Origin: Erodium maritimum
Taxonomy: Eukaryota; Streptophyta; Magnoliopsida; Geraniales; Geraniaceae
DNA length: 64,000 bases
Reading direction: 5' to 3'
Assembly (NCBI GenBank): GCA_963921825.1
Contig: OY997588.1
Coordinates: 134,881,203-134,945,202 of the forward strand
In this document: one piece after another, positions 10,561 through 21,139 of the stretch
Position numbering within the stretch: the first letter of the stretch is position 1
Layout of the letters: each line of letters opens with the position of its first letter
The notes under the pieces: model-generated
What the model saw: only the letters and a program-made list of their open reading frames with translations
Told to the model about the DNA's origin: nothing
Databases searched by the model: none
Translations under genes and position numbers: made by a program

Positions 10561-12222
10561 GAATCGCGTTCCGCCCTCCTTCCATCTCCTAACCCTAGCT
10601 TGGCCTCATCAACCTCGCCGGTGACGGCCACGGCCTCCACGCCTGTGACTATTGCCGGTGAGGATCTCGCGCCCTCACCCCTCGCTCCCCACTCTTGCCC
10701 TATTTCCCCCCAACCCTCCTTCGCGTTCACATCTAGCTCTCACATCTCCAATCCCTTTTCACCTCTCAAATTTGAATCTACCTTCGTCCCCCCTTAGTGT
10801 TTACTCTGACCTCTTAGCCTCCACCCTCTCTTCTCTCCATCTTCTCGGTGCTTCTGAGCTCTTGGTTTTTTCCACCTCGGCGAAGCTCGACCCTCCTCCG
10901 GGTGTGGGAAATCGTTTCCTCTCCATGCTCTGGTGGGGATCGACGTGGTTAAGGGTTGGGCTCTCGTGGATCTGGTGGCGGAGGCTTCGGTTCTCTCGCG
11001 CCGTGTAGATTTGATCTACTCCGGTTCAGATCTACCGTCGCCGAAAAAGGTTGCGTCTGGTTGTGGGTCGGCTTACCTCTCTCCGGTGAGGTTTGTCGCA
11101 GATCTTCATTTTCCTGGGGTCTATGGTTCTAGCCTCCTTCGGAGTCCGGGAGAAGATGTCGCCTCTTCAGATTCCGGTGATCTGGACTTGCACCTGACGT
11201 GGGACACGCTTCCTCTCAGAGGATCGACGTGGTGCTCGTGTGAAGACGTTGTTGGCGGGACGCTCATCTATCTCGATGCCTCTTGTTCAGGTTTTCGGCC
11301 CTCAGCTTCCGAGGTCCGGGATCTGGTAAGGGTCCTCTTTTCCTCATCTTAATTTGGTTTTGTTTTCCCGACCTCATCTCTTCTATCCTTCGATCTACTG
11401 TGCCCCCGATCACTTTTGTGGTCGGAATCTCCGGTTGGTGATGGCCACCGGAGATGGCATGGGGCCTTGTGGCCCTAGGAAATTATTTGGTTATGTCGAG
11501 ATTGAGCCCATGTCTCTGCCGTGTAGTGGTGCTGGCCACCGACAAGTGCGATTTTTCGGTTCCATTTTGGTTATGGGATAATTGTGGACAAGGGAGTCGT
11601 TGTAATTCCATTTTTGATTTTGGAAGAGGGGACAAAGGTTCTTGGTGGCTGGTGTTTATCTGTGCTTCATGGTTTGTTTCTCTGGGTTTTGACCCCTGTT
11701 TTGTTTGAGCTTAAGGGTAGTAAAATCCGGGTAGTGAGATCATAACTTAGCGCTTCAAGGTTGGCAAATTTGGTCTTAGGCCTTAGTTTTTTCATTGGTT
11801 GTTCTATTTATATCTTGGTAGTTTTCATTGTGTTTTAACCCTTGTTGGTGCTTCACCCCTTGTTGGGTTCCTTTGTTGTTGGTGGTGTTCCTGCGTGAAC
11901 GTTCTTTTGTTGTTCCTGGTTGATTTTGTTGTGTTGTGTAAGCACCTCCGTATGTTGAGGGTTCTGGTTTGAGGTTCCTTGGGAATGCTCTGTTTTTTGT
12001 AACATCACTTGCTCTTGGGTATGGAGCTACAAAACTAGAATTCGGGGTGCAATATGATCGTGAAACAGAACCACAACCCTGATCAATTGATGAAGTTGTT
12101 AGGGACAAATTGTGTGCACCCATTTTAATCAACCATCGTCCCTTTCTCAGGTTGAGTGCCTTTGTCCGTATAAAATTTACGCTTATGTCGGAGCAACTTC
12201 CATCAATGATGATAAATAAAGG
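10560..12222 (+). mobile_element. Possible GC-rich retroposon (LINE-like leader, no ORF2)
   Basis: The start is CT- and GC-rich with CCTAACCCTAG and CGCCGGTGA motifs, like the leaders of the L1-type elements elsewhere here. The end, GATGATAAATAAA, resembles GCTGATAAATAAA at the 3' end of the retroposon 28660-30021. I found no long A tail and no TSD, and the open frames encode no known domain. A decayed host gene fragment is the main alternative. Confidence 0.3.
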
Positions 12223-12409
12223 TTGGACATGTTTGTTCCTCTAAGTATATAGTTCCAAGGCGACTTGGTAGCTCTGGTCGTTGTTGTACATACTAGTGTG
12301 TTTGTTTTGGGAATAATTGTTAACCTGTTTCACTAGAGGACTCGTTTCTTTTAATGTTTCTTAATCTGCCATGTCTTGATCCAGACACTTTCATCCTCAT
12401 TGTACTATA

Positions 12410-12438
12410 CTAGGTGTAAGCACCGCGCGATGCGCGGT
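12410..12438 (-). mobile_element. Helitron-type 3' terminus
   Basis: Read on the minus strand, a 7-bp-stem hairpin (ACCGCGC ATC GCGCGGT) is followed 12 bases later by CTAG and then a T at the junction. That is the hallmark of Helitron 3' ends (subterminal hairpin, CTRR, insertion before T). The element body would extend rightward on the plus strand. I did not find the 5' TC terminus or any Rep/helicase coding sequence, so only this end is annotated. Confidence 0.5.
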
Positions 12439-12491
12439 ATTTGGTGTAAGGAATGATATATTACATTCTACTGTGTTAAGGTTGTACATTT

Positions 12492-12571
12492 ATGTTTTGT
12501 TTTGAAGAAGATGTCAATCTTAAACAGTAAGATGTTTTGTTTTGAAGAAGATGTCAATCTTAAACAATATG
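12492..12571. repeat. Tandem duplication, 40-bp period, two copies
   Basis: Two nearly identical 40-bp units starting ATGTTTTGTTTTGAAGAAG lie at 12492-12531 and 12532-12571, differing only in the last few bases. Confidence 0.9.
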
Positions 12572-12599
12572 ATGACATTTTTCGCGATAATAAGCATGC

Positions 12600-13486
12600 A
12601 CAATGGTGGAAGTCTTTTTTAGCCTGATAGATTTGTGAACAACTATTAAAGTAGTATATAATGTTTATCGCATGTAAACAACTGAAATCTTGTGATTATG
12701 ACAATATTGGTTTTTTACCCGTTCACTATGCAGGATCATATGCAACGATCCCGGTCGCCTCTTTGTATCATGTTTGCACAAAAAACATTTCACTGAGATT
12801 GAATAAGAGGTATAGTGAGTATCGTTTGATGTATGCCATATTGGGTAAAGCCTGACAAATCACATTTAATTCTAAAACAAAAAGAATTCTATAGCAAGCG
12901 CTTGTGCTTTGTTCGATTATCAGGAAAAGAAGCTATGAGCAAGAACAGGTCTTGCAGGCACCAATCAGTTCATGTCTTGCACGTCAAATATTTCAAAAAT
13001 CATTGATTGAAGTACCCATAATAACCAAATGACGCAAATGTTTCCAGTTAGATAGCAAGTGGAAAACTTTTTAATCTGTTTATTTGTATCACATGACATT
13101 CCTACTCGACAGTCCCCAAGCAGCCCTTTAACACCAGCCACACACACACCCTAATGACCTATTTACATATTTTCGTTGCATTATAATCATGTCCTGGAAA
13201 AGAAACACGAAGTTGCCTGATCATCTAAGTCCATGGCTTATACTGGTCTTAAGTCTTCTTCTATTGCAAAAATGACTCAGCTTTTCACAAACTTCTTCCT
13301 GCACTATACATATATTTTCTGTAAATTAAAAGTGTACATAATTCCATTAAAAATGTGGTTTCTGTAAACCAAAAAGTGCACATAATTCCATTCAAAATAT
13401 GACCCTCTAATCTTTTTTGTTTTCTCTGTCCATCCGGGTCCAACCAGTAAAACCTAGAAAAAGTCGTACATGGAAGCTCATGTTGA
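12600..13486. other. Intergenic stretch, no gene seen
   Basis: I see no coding region with a recognisable domain. The segment may be the body of the Helitron whose 3' end is at 12410. Confidence 0.35.
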
Positions 13487-14387
13487 TTAAGATAAGGGTA
13501 AATTACGTTTAACGTTTAACGTTTGACTACCCTAAACTATACCCGTTTAACGTTTGATTACCCCAATGTTCACTCGTAACAATCACCTACCCCGAACTAA
13601 CGTTTAATAACGACGTTGGTACCTCCCATCCATTTTTTCATCTGTTCATTGTTCATTTTGTTAAAAATCCCGAAAATACCCTTAATTACTGTTTATAACC
13701 CTAACACCTAATTATCTACCCACTTTCATTTTCCTACATATTTCTCAAAAAAAAACATTTAACCAAAATTCCTCTCAGCCGTCCTCTCTCGGTTGTCCCC
13801 TCTCTCACTCTCCCATTCCTCTCACATCCCTCCCCAAATTCTCACCCAACTTCTCAGAAAATCACCACTGCCGGAGTCGGAACTGAGAAAGTCCATTGAA
13901 AGGAAGAACAAGGGATAGGGAGGTGGCTCGTACAGAGAGGAAGCTCAGATGTGCGAAGCTTCGAGCTCTAAACGGTGTTCATCTATAGATCCGACACTTT
14001 TGGGTCAGATCTTCAAGCCCCTTCTCCGATCTACTTCTCTCCTCCCCTTCTGGTTTCCTCTGCTCAATCTTTGGCTCTGCTTAGGCTTTGGCCGTAGTTG
14101 GATGGGGTTGTTCGTGTGTCAAGGCGGTGCCGACTTCGAAGAAGGAGATGTGAGATCTGGGTTCCAGAGAAGGAGATGTGAGAATTGAGTTTTGGAGGAG
14201 GAGACGCCTAATTGTTGGTCTCGAGCTCCTGATTCACGATTTTTTGTTTCTGGAAAAAAATGATTTCCTAATTTGGCATGAAATAGACGAACTGGTCAGG
14301 AAAAAAAATGGGCTGATGTGATTCGAGGTTGAAGACGCTGTAGTTCTAATGTCATTAAAACATAAAAAGAATTGAAAATAAATTAAA

Positions 14388-15397
14388 GGGAAAATTTCAA
14401 TTTAATACCCTGGCAAACATTTATTTGCAATATAATACTCTAGCTTGTTTTTTTTTTTGCAATTTAATACCCTGGCAAACATGTATTTTCACTTTCATAC
14501 CCAACCGTTAACTTTCCATCCAAAATGGATGGAAAGTAGTCATGTGCTTTGCACATGACCTTGTTTTTTCAAAAAATACCCAAAACACCCTTCAATCTTT
14601 GATTTTTTTAAATATATAAAAACTGATTTTTTTAAAAAAAAATTTTGAAATAAAATATAATTTTTTGACATATATAAAAATCTGTTTTTTAATATATAAA
14701 AAACTGATTTTATTTTTTAAAAAAAATAATTCTTTTTTTTAATTACATAAAAATATGATTTTTGAAATATATAAATTTTTTTTTTAAAATATATAAAAAG
14801 TGATTTAAAAAAAAAATATTTTGAAATAAAATCTAATTTTTTAAAATATATAATAATCTGATTCTTATAATATAAAAAAAAACTGATTTTAATTATTTTT
14901 TTTGAAATAAATCTTCTTTTTTAATTATATAAAAATATTATTATGAAATATATAAAAATTTATTTTTTAAATATATAAAAACTGTTTTTTAAAAAAATAT
15001 TTTTTTGAAATAAAAACTATTTTTAAAAACATATAAAAATGTTTTTTAATATATAAAAACTGATTTTTTAAAATATTTTTTGAAATAAATCTGATTTTTT
15101 GATTATTTAAAAAATATGATTTTTGACATATAAAAACTGATTTTTTTTAAATATTTTTTGAAATAAAATATGGTTTTTTGAAATATATAAAAAAATCTGA
15201 TTTTTTGTGGTAGGTTTTGAAAATATGATTGGTCTCAAGGGGTATTTTGGACTTTTCATCCATTTTGGATGGAAAGTTAACGGTTGGGTATGAAAGTGAA
15301 AATAAATGTTTGTCGGGGTATTAAATTGCAAAAAAAACAAGCTAGGTTATTTTATTGCAAATAAATGTTTTTCGGGGTATTAAATTGAAATTTTCCC
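14388..15397. mobile_element. Second MULE nested in the first, 1010 bp, TSD TAAATTAAA
   Basis: The ends are GGGAAAATTTCAATTTAATA and its inverse, with TIRs of roughly 140 bp that include the palindromic CCATCCAAAATGGATGG. An exact 9-bp TSD, TAAATTAAA, lies at 14379-14387 and 15398-15406. The core is a degenerate AT-rich tandem array (about 14600-15200) built on ATATATAAAAACTGATTTTTT. There is no coding capacity. Confidence 0.92.
14600..15210. repeat. Degenerate AT-rich tandem array in the inner MULE
   Basis: Units of about 60-70 bp with the consensus ATATATAAAAACTGATTTTTT...TTTGAAATAAA recur with many small indels. A sparser continuation of the same pattern is seen at 15420-15760, outside the inner element. 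Confidence 0.7.
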
Positions 15398-16189
15398 TAA
15401 ATTAAAATATAAAAAACTAAAATAAAAAATTAAAATGGATTATTTTAGGATAAAATTGATTATTTTATAATAATTTTTTGTTTTTGTAAAATAAAAACTG
15501 ATTTTTCAAAGTAAAATAAATGAAAAAAAAAACATATTTGATTTTTAAAAACAAATTTTTTAACTATATATATATATATATTTCAAATTAAAAAAACTGA
15601 TTTTTTTAAATAAAACAAAAAATTTTAAACATTTTTTATTAATTTATAAATATTATAATTTTTGAAATATTAAATTAAAGAATATTAATAAATATGTGAA
15701 AATAATTAATTCATTTATTATTGATTTAAGTAAATAAAAAAACTAATTTTAGGGTTTGAATGGTTAAGGGTGTAAATATGAATAACAATGGAGGGTATTT
15801 TCGTCTTTTTACAAAAAAAAATTAACAGCCATGGATGGAAAGGGGGTAACGTCGTTACTAACGTTAGTTCGGGGTAGGTGATTGTTACAAGTGAACATTG
15901 GGATAGTCAAACGTTAAACGGGTATAGTTCGGGGTAGTGAAACGTAATTTACCCTTAAGATAACTAACTTATTTGGTTGGAAAATCAAATGCTACACGCC
16001 CCATATACTTTAAATGTCTATTCCAGATTTTTATTTTAGTCCCATCCCAGCCAAGTTTTGTGTGACAATGATAGTCCTTCATATAGTTAGATCATCTGTA
16101 GAGTTTTAACGATTTTGATAACATGTTTCGCGATAATAAGCATCTAACTACCTAAGAGTGCTAAAGTGGCTACCTATTCAAAAAGGGTA

Positions 16190-16275
16190 CAATCCAACCC
16201 ATAAAACCACACCACGGGAACAAAATTAAAAATGCCTCAAAAGCTCAAATTCTTACAAAAAAACCACTCAATTAC
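16190..16275. repeat. Tandem duplication unit a, left part
   Basis: This segment, with its continuation at 17709-17770, is homologous to 17773-17824 plus 20258-20350. Shared landmarks are (AAT)TCCAACCC, GAACAAA, AAATGC, AAGCTCAAAT and CTTACAAAAA. The two units were adjacent before each was split by an L1-type insertion. Confidence 0.6.
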
Positions 16276-17695
16276 TTTTTTTTTATCGGCGAAAGAAAAT
16301 TTAAATTAACCTCAATTCCGAGGTGGAAAAGGTTACAAAAAAAAAACACAATCTCACTACAGGTTGCGAGAAGCAACAGGCAAAACCCAAATCTAAAACA
16401 AAGATCAGTACAAGAGAAAAGAGATTTAATCCAGTGTTTGAAGAAGATCATGAAGGAGCCAAGCTTTAAGGTTTGATGGAAGGACAACGGGTGTCCAAGT
16501 GTAGTTAGCCGAGATGCATGCCTGGCCAAGAGATGTTGATGATCAACAAGTGAGAAGCTGGAAGTGAGGGGCTTCTAAAAGGAGGTAAGACTTGGCCATG
16601 TCTTCAACAGAGTCCAAGAAGCCCTGAGGGGGAGATCAATCTCTTGTACTGGCTTTCAGCCAGAGAAAAGAACCTGCCAAAGTTTCACAACAAACAGAAA
16701 ACAGGAACACAATACCCCAACCACAAACCTCAGCCATAGGAACCAAAAAGGAACCTAGCAGCCAATCAACATTAGCTGCAACCCATATAGGGGGCCAGGA
16801 TAAAACCAAACCAAACACACCCCGAATCACAAAAACTTAAAGGATTCACTACCAAAAAATTCTACGGATGATCCAAGGGCCAAAATCCCCACAGAGGCCA
16901 ACACCAACTGTGAGGACCCGTCCTCACATTGAGGACGAGAACCAGAGACTAGAAGGTAGGAAAAGAAAAATCTTAGGAGATAAGGGGAGGGATGGAGGTA
17001 AGAACCAAGAAAGAGGCAAACCAGTAGGTTGGAGACCCTTCTTAGTCTTCCATGAGGTAAGGAGGAGGGGTAACCGTGGAAAGAACCACCAAAGAGCAGC
17101 GCCAACAAACGGGACTCAAATCCCAAAACCAAAACCCGATCCGAACAGCAACCCAAGACCGGAAACGCAGCCCAAGCCGGAGAAGTCCAGATCTGCCGAA
17201 AAAAGGACAGATCCGACCAAGAGTCGGTGAAAACGAGGGCCAAAGAAGAGGGCCAGCAACCCAAGTTGGAGGCGAGGGCCTGAGAGTCAGAAACCCTGCC
17301 GGAGTCGAGGCTTGGGGTCGGAGCCATGAAAGTGGACGGAGGAGGAGACCATGGCCGGAGTCGAGGGCCATGGCCAGAGGCAGGGGCCTTAGAGCAGGCG
17401 GAGTGTGGCTGGGAGCAGCGGAGGCCGCCGGGGAAGGGCGGATCTGGGTGAGGCGCGGTAGCCGGACCGGAGACGGAGGGCGGATCTGGGTGAGGAGCGG
17501 CGGCCGGAGCAAGAAAAAGAGGAGAAGAGAAATGGGGGTAGGACAAGGGGGCCTCGCCGGCAACGATCCAAGCCGAAGCTTGAGACCGGAGCCGGCGAGA
17601 GAGAAGGGGGGCGGCGGACGACTGTAGAAGTAGGGTTTGGCTTCAGAAGAGACAGCGCTTCAGAGAGAGGCTTGGAAATTTTCTATAAAAACTTC
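16276..17695 (-). mobile_element. Retroposon with A tail on the minus strand and near-perfect 13-bp TSD
   Basis: The tail is nine T on the plus strand (16276-16284), which is an A tail at the minus-strand 3' end. The flanking duplications ACCACTCAATTAC (16263-16275) and ACCACTCAACTAC (17696-17708) differ by one base. The 5' half (right side) is GC-rich and CT-rich with proline-rich open frames on the minus strand (for example 16827-17546) that show no known domain. The 3' end, ...TTTCTTTCGCCGAT plus A tail, matches the tail style of the LINE at 49063-54967. It has no reverse transcriptase, so it is non-autonomous or 5'-derived LINE material. Confidence 0.75.
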
Positions 17696-17708
17696 ACCAC
17701 TCAACTAC

Positions 17709-17824
17709 TTCATTTGAGAATAAACTGTTATTACATAAACAACTCAATTCCCGAAATCATAAATCAATCAAAAACAATTCCAACCCCAAAAGTTAGAGCA
17801 CAAGAACAAATTTTAAAATGCACC
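17709..17824. repeat. End of duplication unit a and start of unit b
   Basis: Unit a resumes after the retroposon (ACTTCATTTGAGAATAA...AATTCCCGAAATCATAAATC). Unit b starts at about 17773 with CAATTCCAACCCC and is cut at 17824 by the next insertion. Confidence 0.55.
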
Positions 17825-20257
17825 TTCTCACTCTCCAAAAAAAACCTCCCAGAGGTTACTTCGAAACCTAGCAGGTTTCAGCCGCCGTCGCCCTCCTTCC
17901 TCCTCTCCGATCACTGTCGCTGGCCTGCTCTCTGCCTCTACATCGCAACCGGCCTCGCCTCATCCATCGACGCCCGCTCACGCTCACCCACAGCGTCCGT
18001 GCCCACTTCCACTGCGGTGACGGACCAACCTGCGCCACCACCAGATCCATTTCTCCTCCTTCGTGACCAGTCCCGATCTTCCGATGACGGATCCCACTCC
18101 CCCTCGCTGTACTGAGCCGGAAAAGGCCAAATCTGGCCAGATCCGATCGCATGCAGAGGCCGCCCGTGGCCCCGGGACCTCCGTACTGCACCCGGCTCGC
18201 AACGTCACCGAGTTTCCGCCGCTGTCTGCCTCGGCATCTCCACCTCCTCGTCAACAGCCACCCAAGACGACGGTTCTGAAGGACAAGTCGGCCTCATCCT
18301 CGTCAGATCCGACGGTCCTCTCGGGTGTGACCTCGCCCACCGAGCCGCCACAGATAGCTGGCGCTGTGACTGACCTGGCGGGTCTCTGCCCGTCCTACCC
18401 CGGCCTTTCATCAACGCCGAGGGAGGTCTATCGGGACATGCTCACTCTCCCCCGGCCGATCCAGTCCCCGACGCCTAGCCATCGCCTTCCTTTGTCCGAC
18501 CGGGGACGAACGGCTACCCCCAACACTCCGAGGGTTGGTCGGCCATCAGGGCCAGGTTTGGAGATTCAGCCACCTTGCATCTCCCCGATCCCGGATTGGG
18601 AAGACGAGGACGAGGAACTGGTGGTCGCAGACGAGGGGATCCCTTTGTTTACCTCGGGATCGTATGAATTTTCCTTGGCCGCAAGGGTTGTAGGGGACGG
18701 ATCGCACAATCAGCACATCGTCTGCGAGATGATGCTGAAGAAATGGAAGGTCACGGGGATCCGTGTTGAGTTCCTGACCCCCCCATCACGGGGTACCACT
18801 TCCCGTCCGCACGGACGATAGAGGACATCCGTCACAGGGGCCCCTGGAGCTTTAAGGGCTTCCCTCTCCTATTTGAACCGCTCCGGCGTTTTGAACGACC
18901 GGAAGACATCACCTTCGGTCATGTGGAACTTGGAGTAAGGGCACTGAATGTCCCGGGAGGAGCGAGGAATTCCTACGTTCGAGGTCTCCTGGCAAGCAGT
19001 ATAGGCACCCAAGTCCTAGCGGCCCCTATCCCAACGGTCCGACCGGAGGACAGGCACCTCTGGATGCGAGTCCGAATGGAGTTGTCCCGCCCACTGCGAC
19101 GGAGAACCAAACTCCGTTTCTCAGGTACCAATTCCTCCACTGTGATTGACCTTCAATATAAGAGGGTGGTGGATTTTTGTCGCAGGTGTGGTATGTTGAC
19201 ACACAGGCTGCCGAACTGCCAGACGCTGCTCCAAGGAATTGGTCGGGAGGAGGTACGCTATGATAGGTCTATCCTGGTCCCCCGGGACCTGGATGTAGAC
19301 CAGCTGATCCATAGGGTTTGGGAGACACCTATCCCAGCGACACACCCGACGATCACATACCTCCTGAGCGATCTCACTCTGAACCCTATGGTCCGCTCTA
19401 GGGAGATAACTATGGAGGCTGAGTCGTCCGATGCAGGCAGGCTGAAGCCTGACCTTCTGGCTAAGGTTAACCCGGAAGGGTTGACCACTACCTTGCAGGA
19501 GGATGGTTGTGGGGAATCCTACCCGCCTCCCAGGTCCACAAAGCCTGACCTCCAGGCTAACATCCACTCTGTCGATGGTCCCGCGACCGGAGCTCCTCCT
19601 GGATTCAATGCGATGATGAGGAAGGAAGATGAGCCAGAGCCACGGGGCTACCCAGCGGATCTTCAGGGGAGTCTAGGCAAAGGAGGCCCCAGAAGGGGAA
19701 AAGGGAAGAAGACCATCCTGAAGACCAGAAGTGGATCGCAGTATGCTCGCCCACCGGAGACCAAGAAGTGCAAGGGGGATCTGGATACCAACCAACAGTC
19801 ATGGGAGCTGCTTTTTCAAGGGGAGGCCCAGGCAGAAGGAGCGGAGGCCCAGAGGCCTCCAATGGAGGAATGATCGACCCCAACAGGGGTGGGAGGCGTC
19901 GTCATCAGCCTATACCCACAGACCCGGGGAAACCAATGCTGGGAGGTCCCGGGCAGCCTGCACTATCAACACCAGCCAGTTTATTTTCCAGCTATTTCTA
20001 TTATGTTTTCTGGGATTATGTTTTTCCTGTTGGTTTTGGACATTGCTTTATTTTCCCCCGTTATGTTGAAACGGCGGTAGGGGGTTATCTTGAGTTGTTG
20101 CCCACAAGTACAAGTGGGCTAAAATTATGGGTCCATGAGCGCCGGGCTTGCTACGGCCGGCCCGGACAAACATCTGGAACCCGAGGCGGTCACGCCTCAA
20201 CTTGTCTAATTGTCAGTTGACGTTAATGAAATTACCGATTACCCGTTTCAAAAAAAA
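17825..20257 (+). mobile_element. L1-type retroposon carrying only ORF1, with A tail and TSD
   Basis: A 13-bp direct repeat, TTTAAAATGCACC, lies at 17812-17824 and 20258-20270, and the 3' end has a short A tail just before it. The element contains a gag-like ORF1 and then about 380 bp of 3' sequence, but no endonuclease or reverse transcriptase. Its tail segment (AGTTTATTTTCC...TATT...TATGTT near 19978) resembles one near 59507 in the retroposon 58198-59629. It must therefore have been mobilised by enzymes of another LINE. Confidence 0.82.
18063..19873 (+). pseudogene. LINE ORF1 (DUF4283 plus zinc knuckle), frameshifted
   Basis: The product would be the nucleic-acid-binding ORF1 protein of a plant L1 element. 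The N-terminal part, from the ATG at 18087 or 18063, is proline/serine-rich. A DUF4283-like segment (SLAARVVGDGSHNQ...) follows at about 18675-18785, then the CCHC knuckle CRRCGMLTHRLPNC at about 19170-19215 and a basic C-terminus. The frame breaks near a run of seven C (about 18777-18783) and continues in another frame from about 18800 to the stop at 19873. The break in a homopolymer could be a real mutation or a sequencing error. No ORF2 follows before the A tail. Confidence 0.8.
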
Positions 20258-20270
20258 TTTAAAATGCACC

Positions 20271-20895
20271 CAAAGCTCAAATGCTTACAAAAACCTCCCA
20301 ATTTTTCCAAATGAGATTAAGATGCCATTACCCAGTTCCGAAACCATCCTTTTCATCAGTCAACTATTGATTGATGAATGGGGAGATTTTATGATGTTAT
20401 GACTTATAACTCATTGATGAATTGTCTGCTTGTAATTAATTTCAAATCACGTGTTAAAACCACAAAATTCAAACTTACCCACTCTGAAGTTCTAAAACAA
20501 TCAATAAACGGAAACAGAAATAAAGGTGTGAGAAGAACTACTGAACAGAACTTTTAAAAACACTATCTTTAACTACATTCATCACGCAATCAATCCAATG
20601 ATCCACTTAAATTTAAACCAAGTACACATGGATTTCCGTAGTATCTTATGTATACAAATTTAAAGTTTTAACATTTCATTTTTTCTTTTAATTTTTTTCA
20701 AGTTAAATTGGAGCAATATATTTTAATCTCCACTCTCGGGAAAATGGGATATGAAGAAAATTGAACATACTTTTAATATCCTTAGATCTTAATGGATTCA
20801 ATCTTTTATGAACATTTGGAGCCTACTTACAAAATTAAACAATGAACACTAAAATTTCATTAAGACATTTGGTAAACATGAACTAAGTTTTTATC
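20271..20895. other. Remainder of duplication unit b and AT-rich spacer
   Basis: 20258-20350 continues unit b of the tandem duplication. The rest is AT-rich with no gene seen. Confidence 0.5.
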
Positions 20896-20903
20896 AATAA
20901 TTA

Positions 20904-21139
20904 GGATTAATATCATAAAGCACCACATAAGTATACACGTTTTTCAAATAACACACTAAGTTATGATTTTTTTCATGTGTCACACCTATGTACCAACAAA
21001 TTATCAAAGTTTGTTGATACATAGGTGTGCCACATGAAAAAATTGTTGATACATAGGTGTGCCACATGAAAAAAATCATAATGTAGTGTGTTATTTGAAA
21101 AACGTGTATACTTGTGTGGTGCGTTATGATATTAACCCT
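20904..21139. mobile_element. MITE, 236 bp, TSD AATAATTA
   Basis: The two halves are near-perfect inverted copies of about 100 bp, from GGATTAATATCATAAAGCACC to GGTGCGTTATGATATTAACCCT. The flanks share AATAATTA at 20896-20903 and 21140-21147. A short internal unit, TTGTTGATACATAGGTGTG, occurs twice near the centre. It has no coding capacity. The 8- to 9-bp TSD fits a hAT- or MULE-derived MITE. Confidence 0.88.

Larger units (their letters stand above)
13496..15954. mobile_element. Mutator-like element (MULE), 2459 bp, TSD TTAAGATAA
   Basis: The terminal inverted repeats are about 110 bp. They start GGGTAAATTACGTTT at both ends and share the blocks ACTATACCCGTTTAACGTTTGA and AACAATCACCTACCCCGAACTA. 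The element is flanked by an exact 9-bp duplication TTAAGATAA at 13487-13495 and 15955-15963. Long TIRs and 9-bp TSDs define Mutator-like transposons. No transposase is present. The interior left part (about 13780-14340) is CT- and GC-rich like a plant gene leader and could be captured host sequence. A second MULE is inserted within it. Confidence 0.93.

Noticed and set aside
10652..11708. Series of plus-strand open frames in the GC-rich block
   Set aside because: Frames shift repeatedly with no splice signals joining them and no recognisable product.
16827..17627. Proline-rich open frames up to 239 aa on both strands
   Set aside because: High GC and lack of stops explain them. They lie in a retroposon leader and show no domain.
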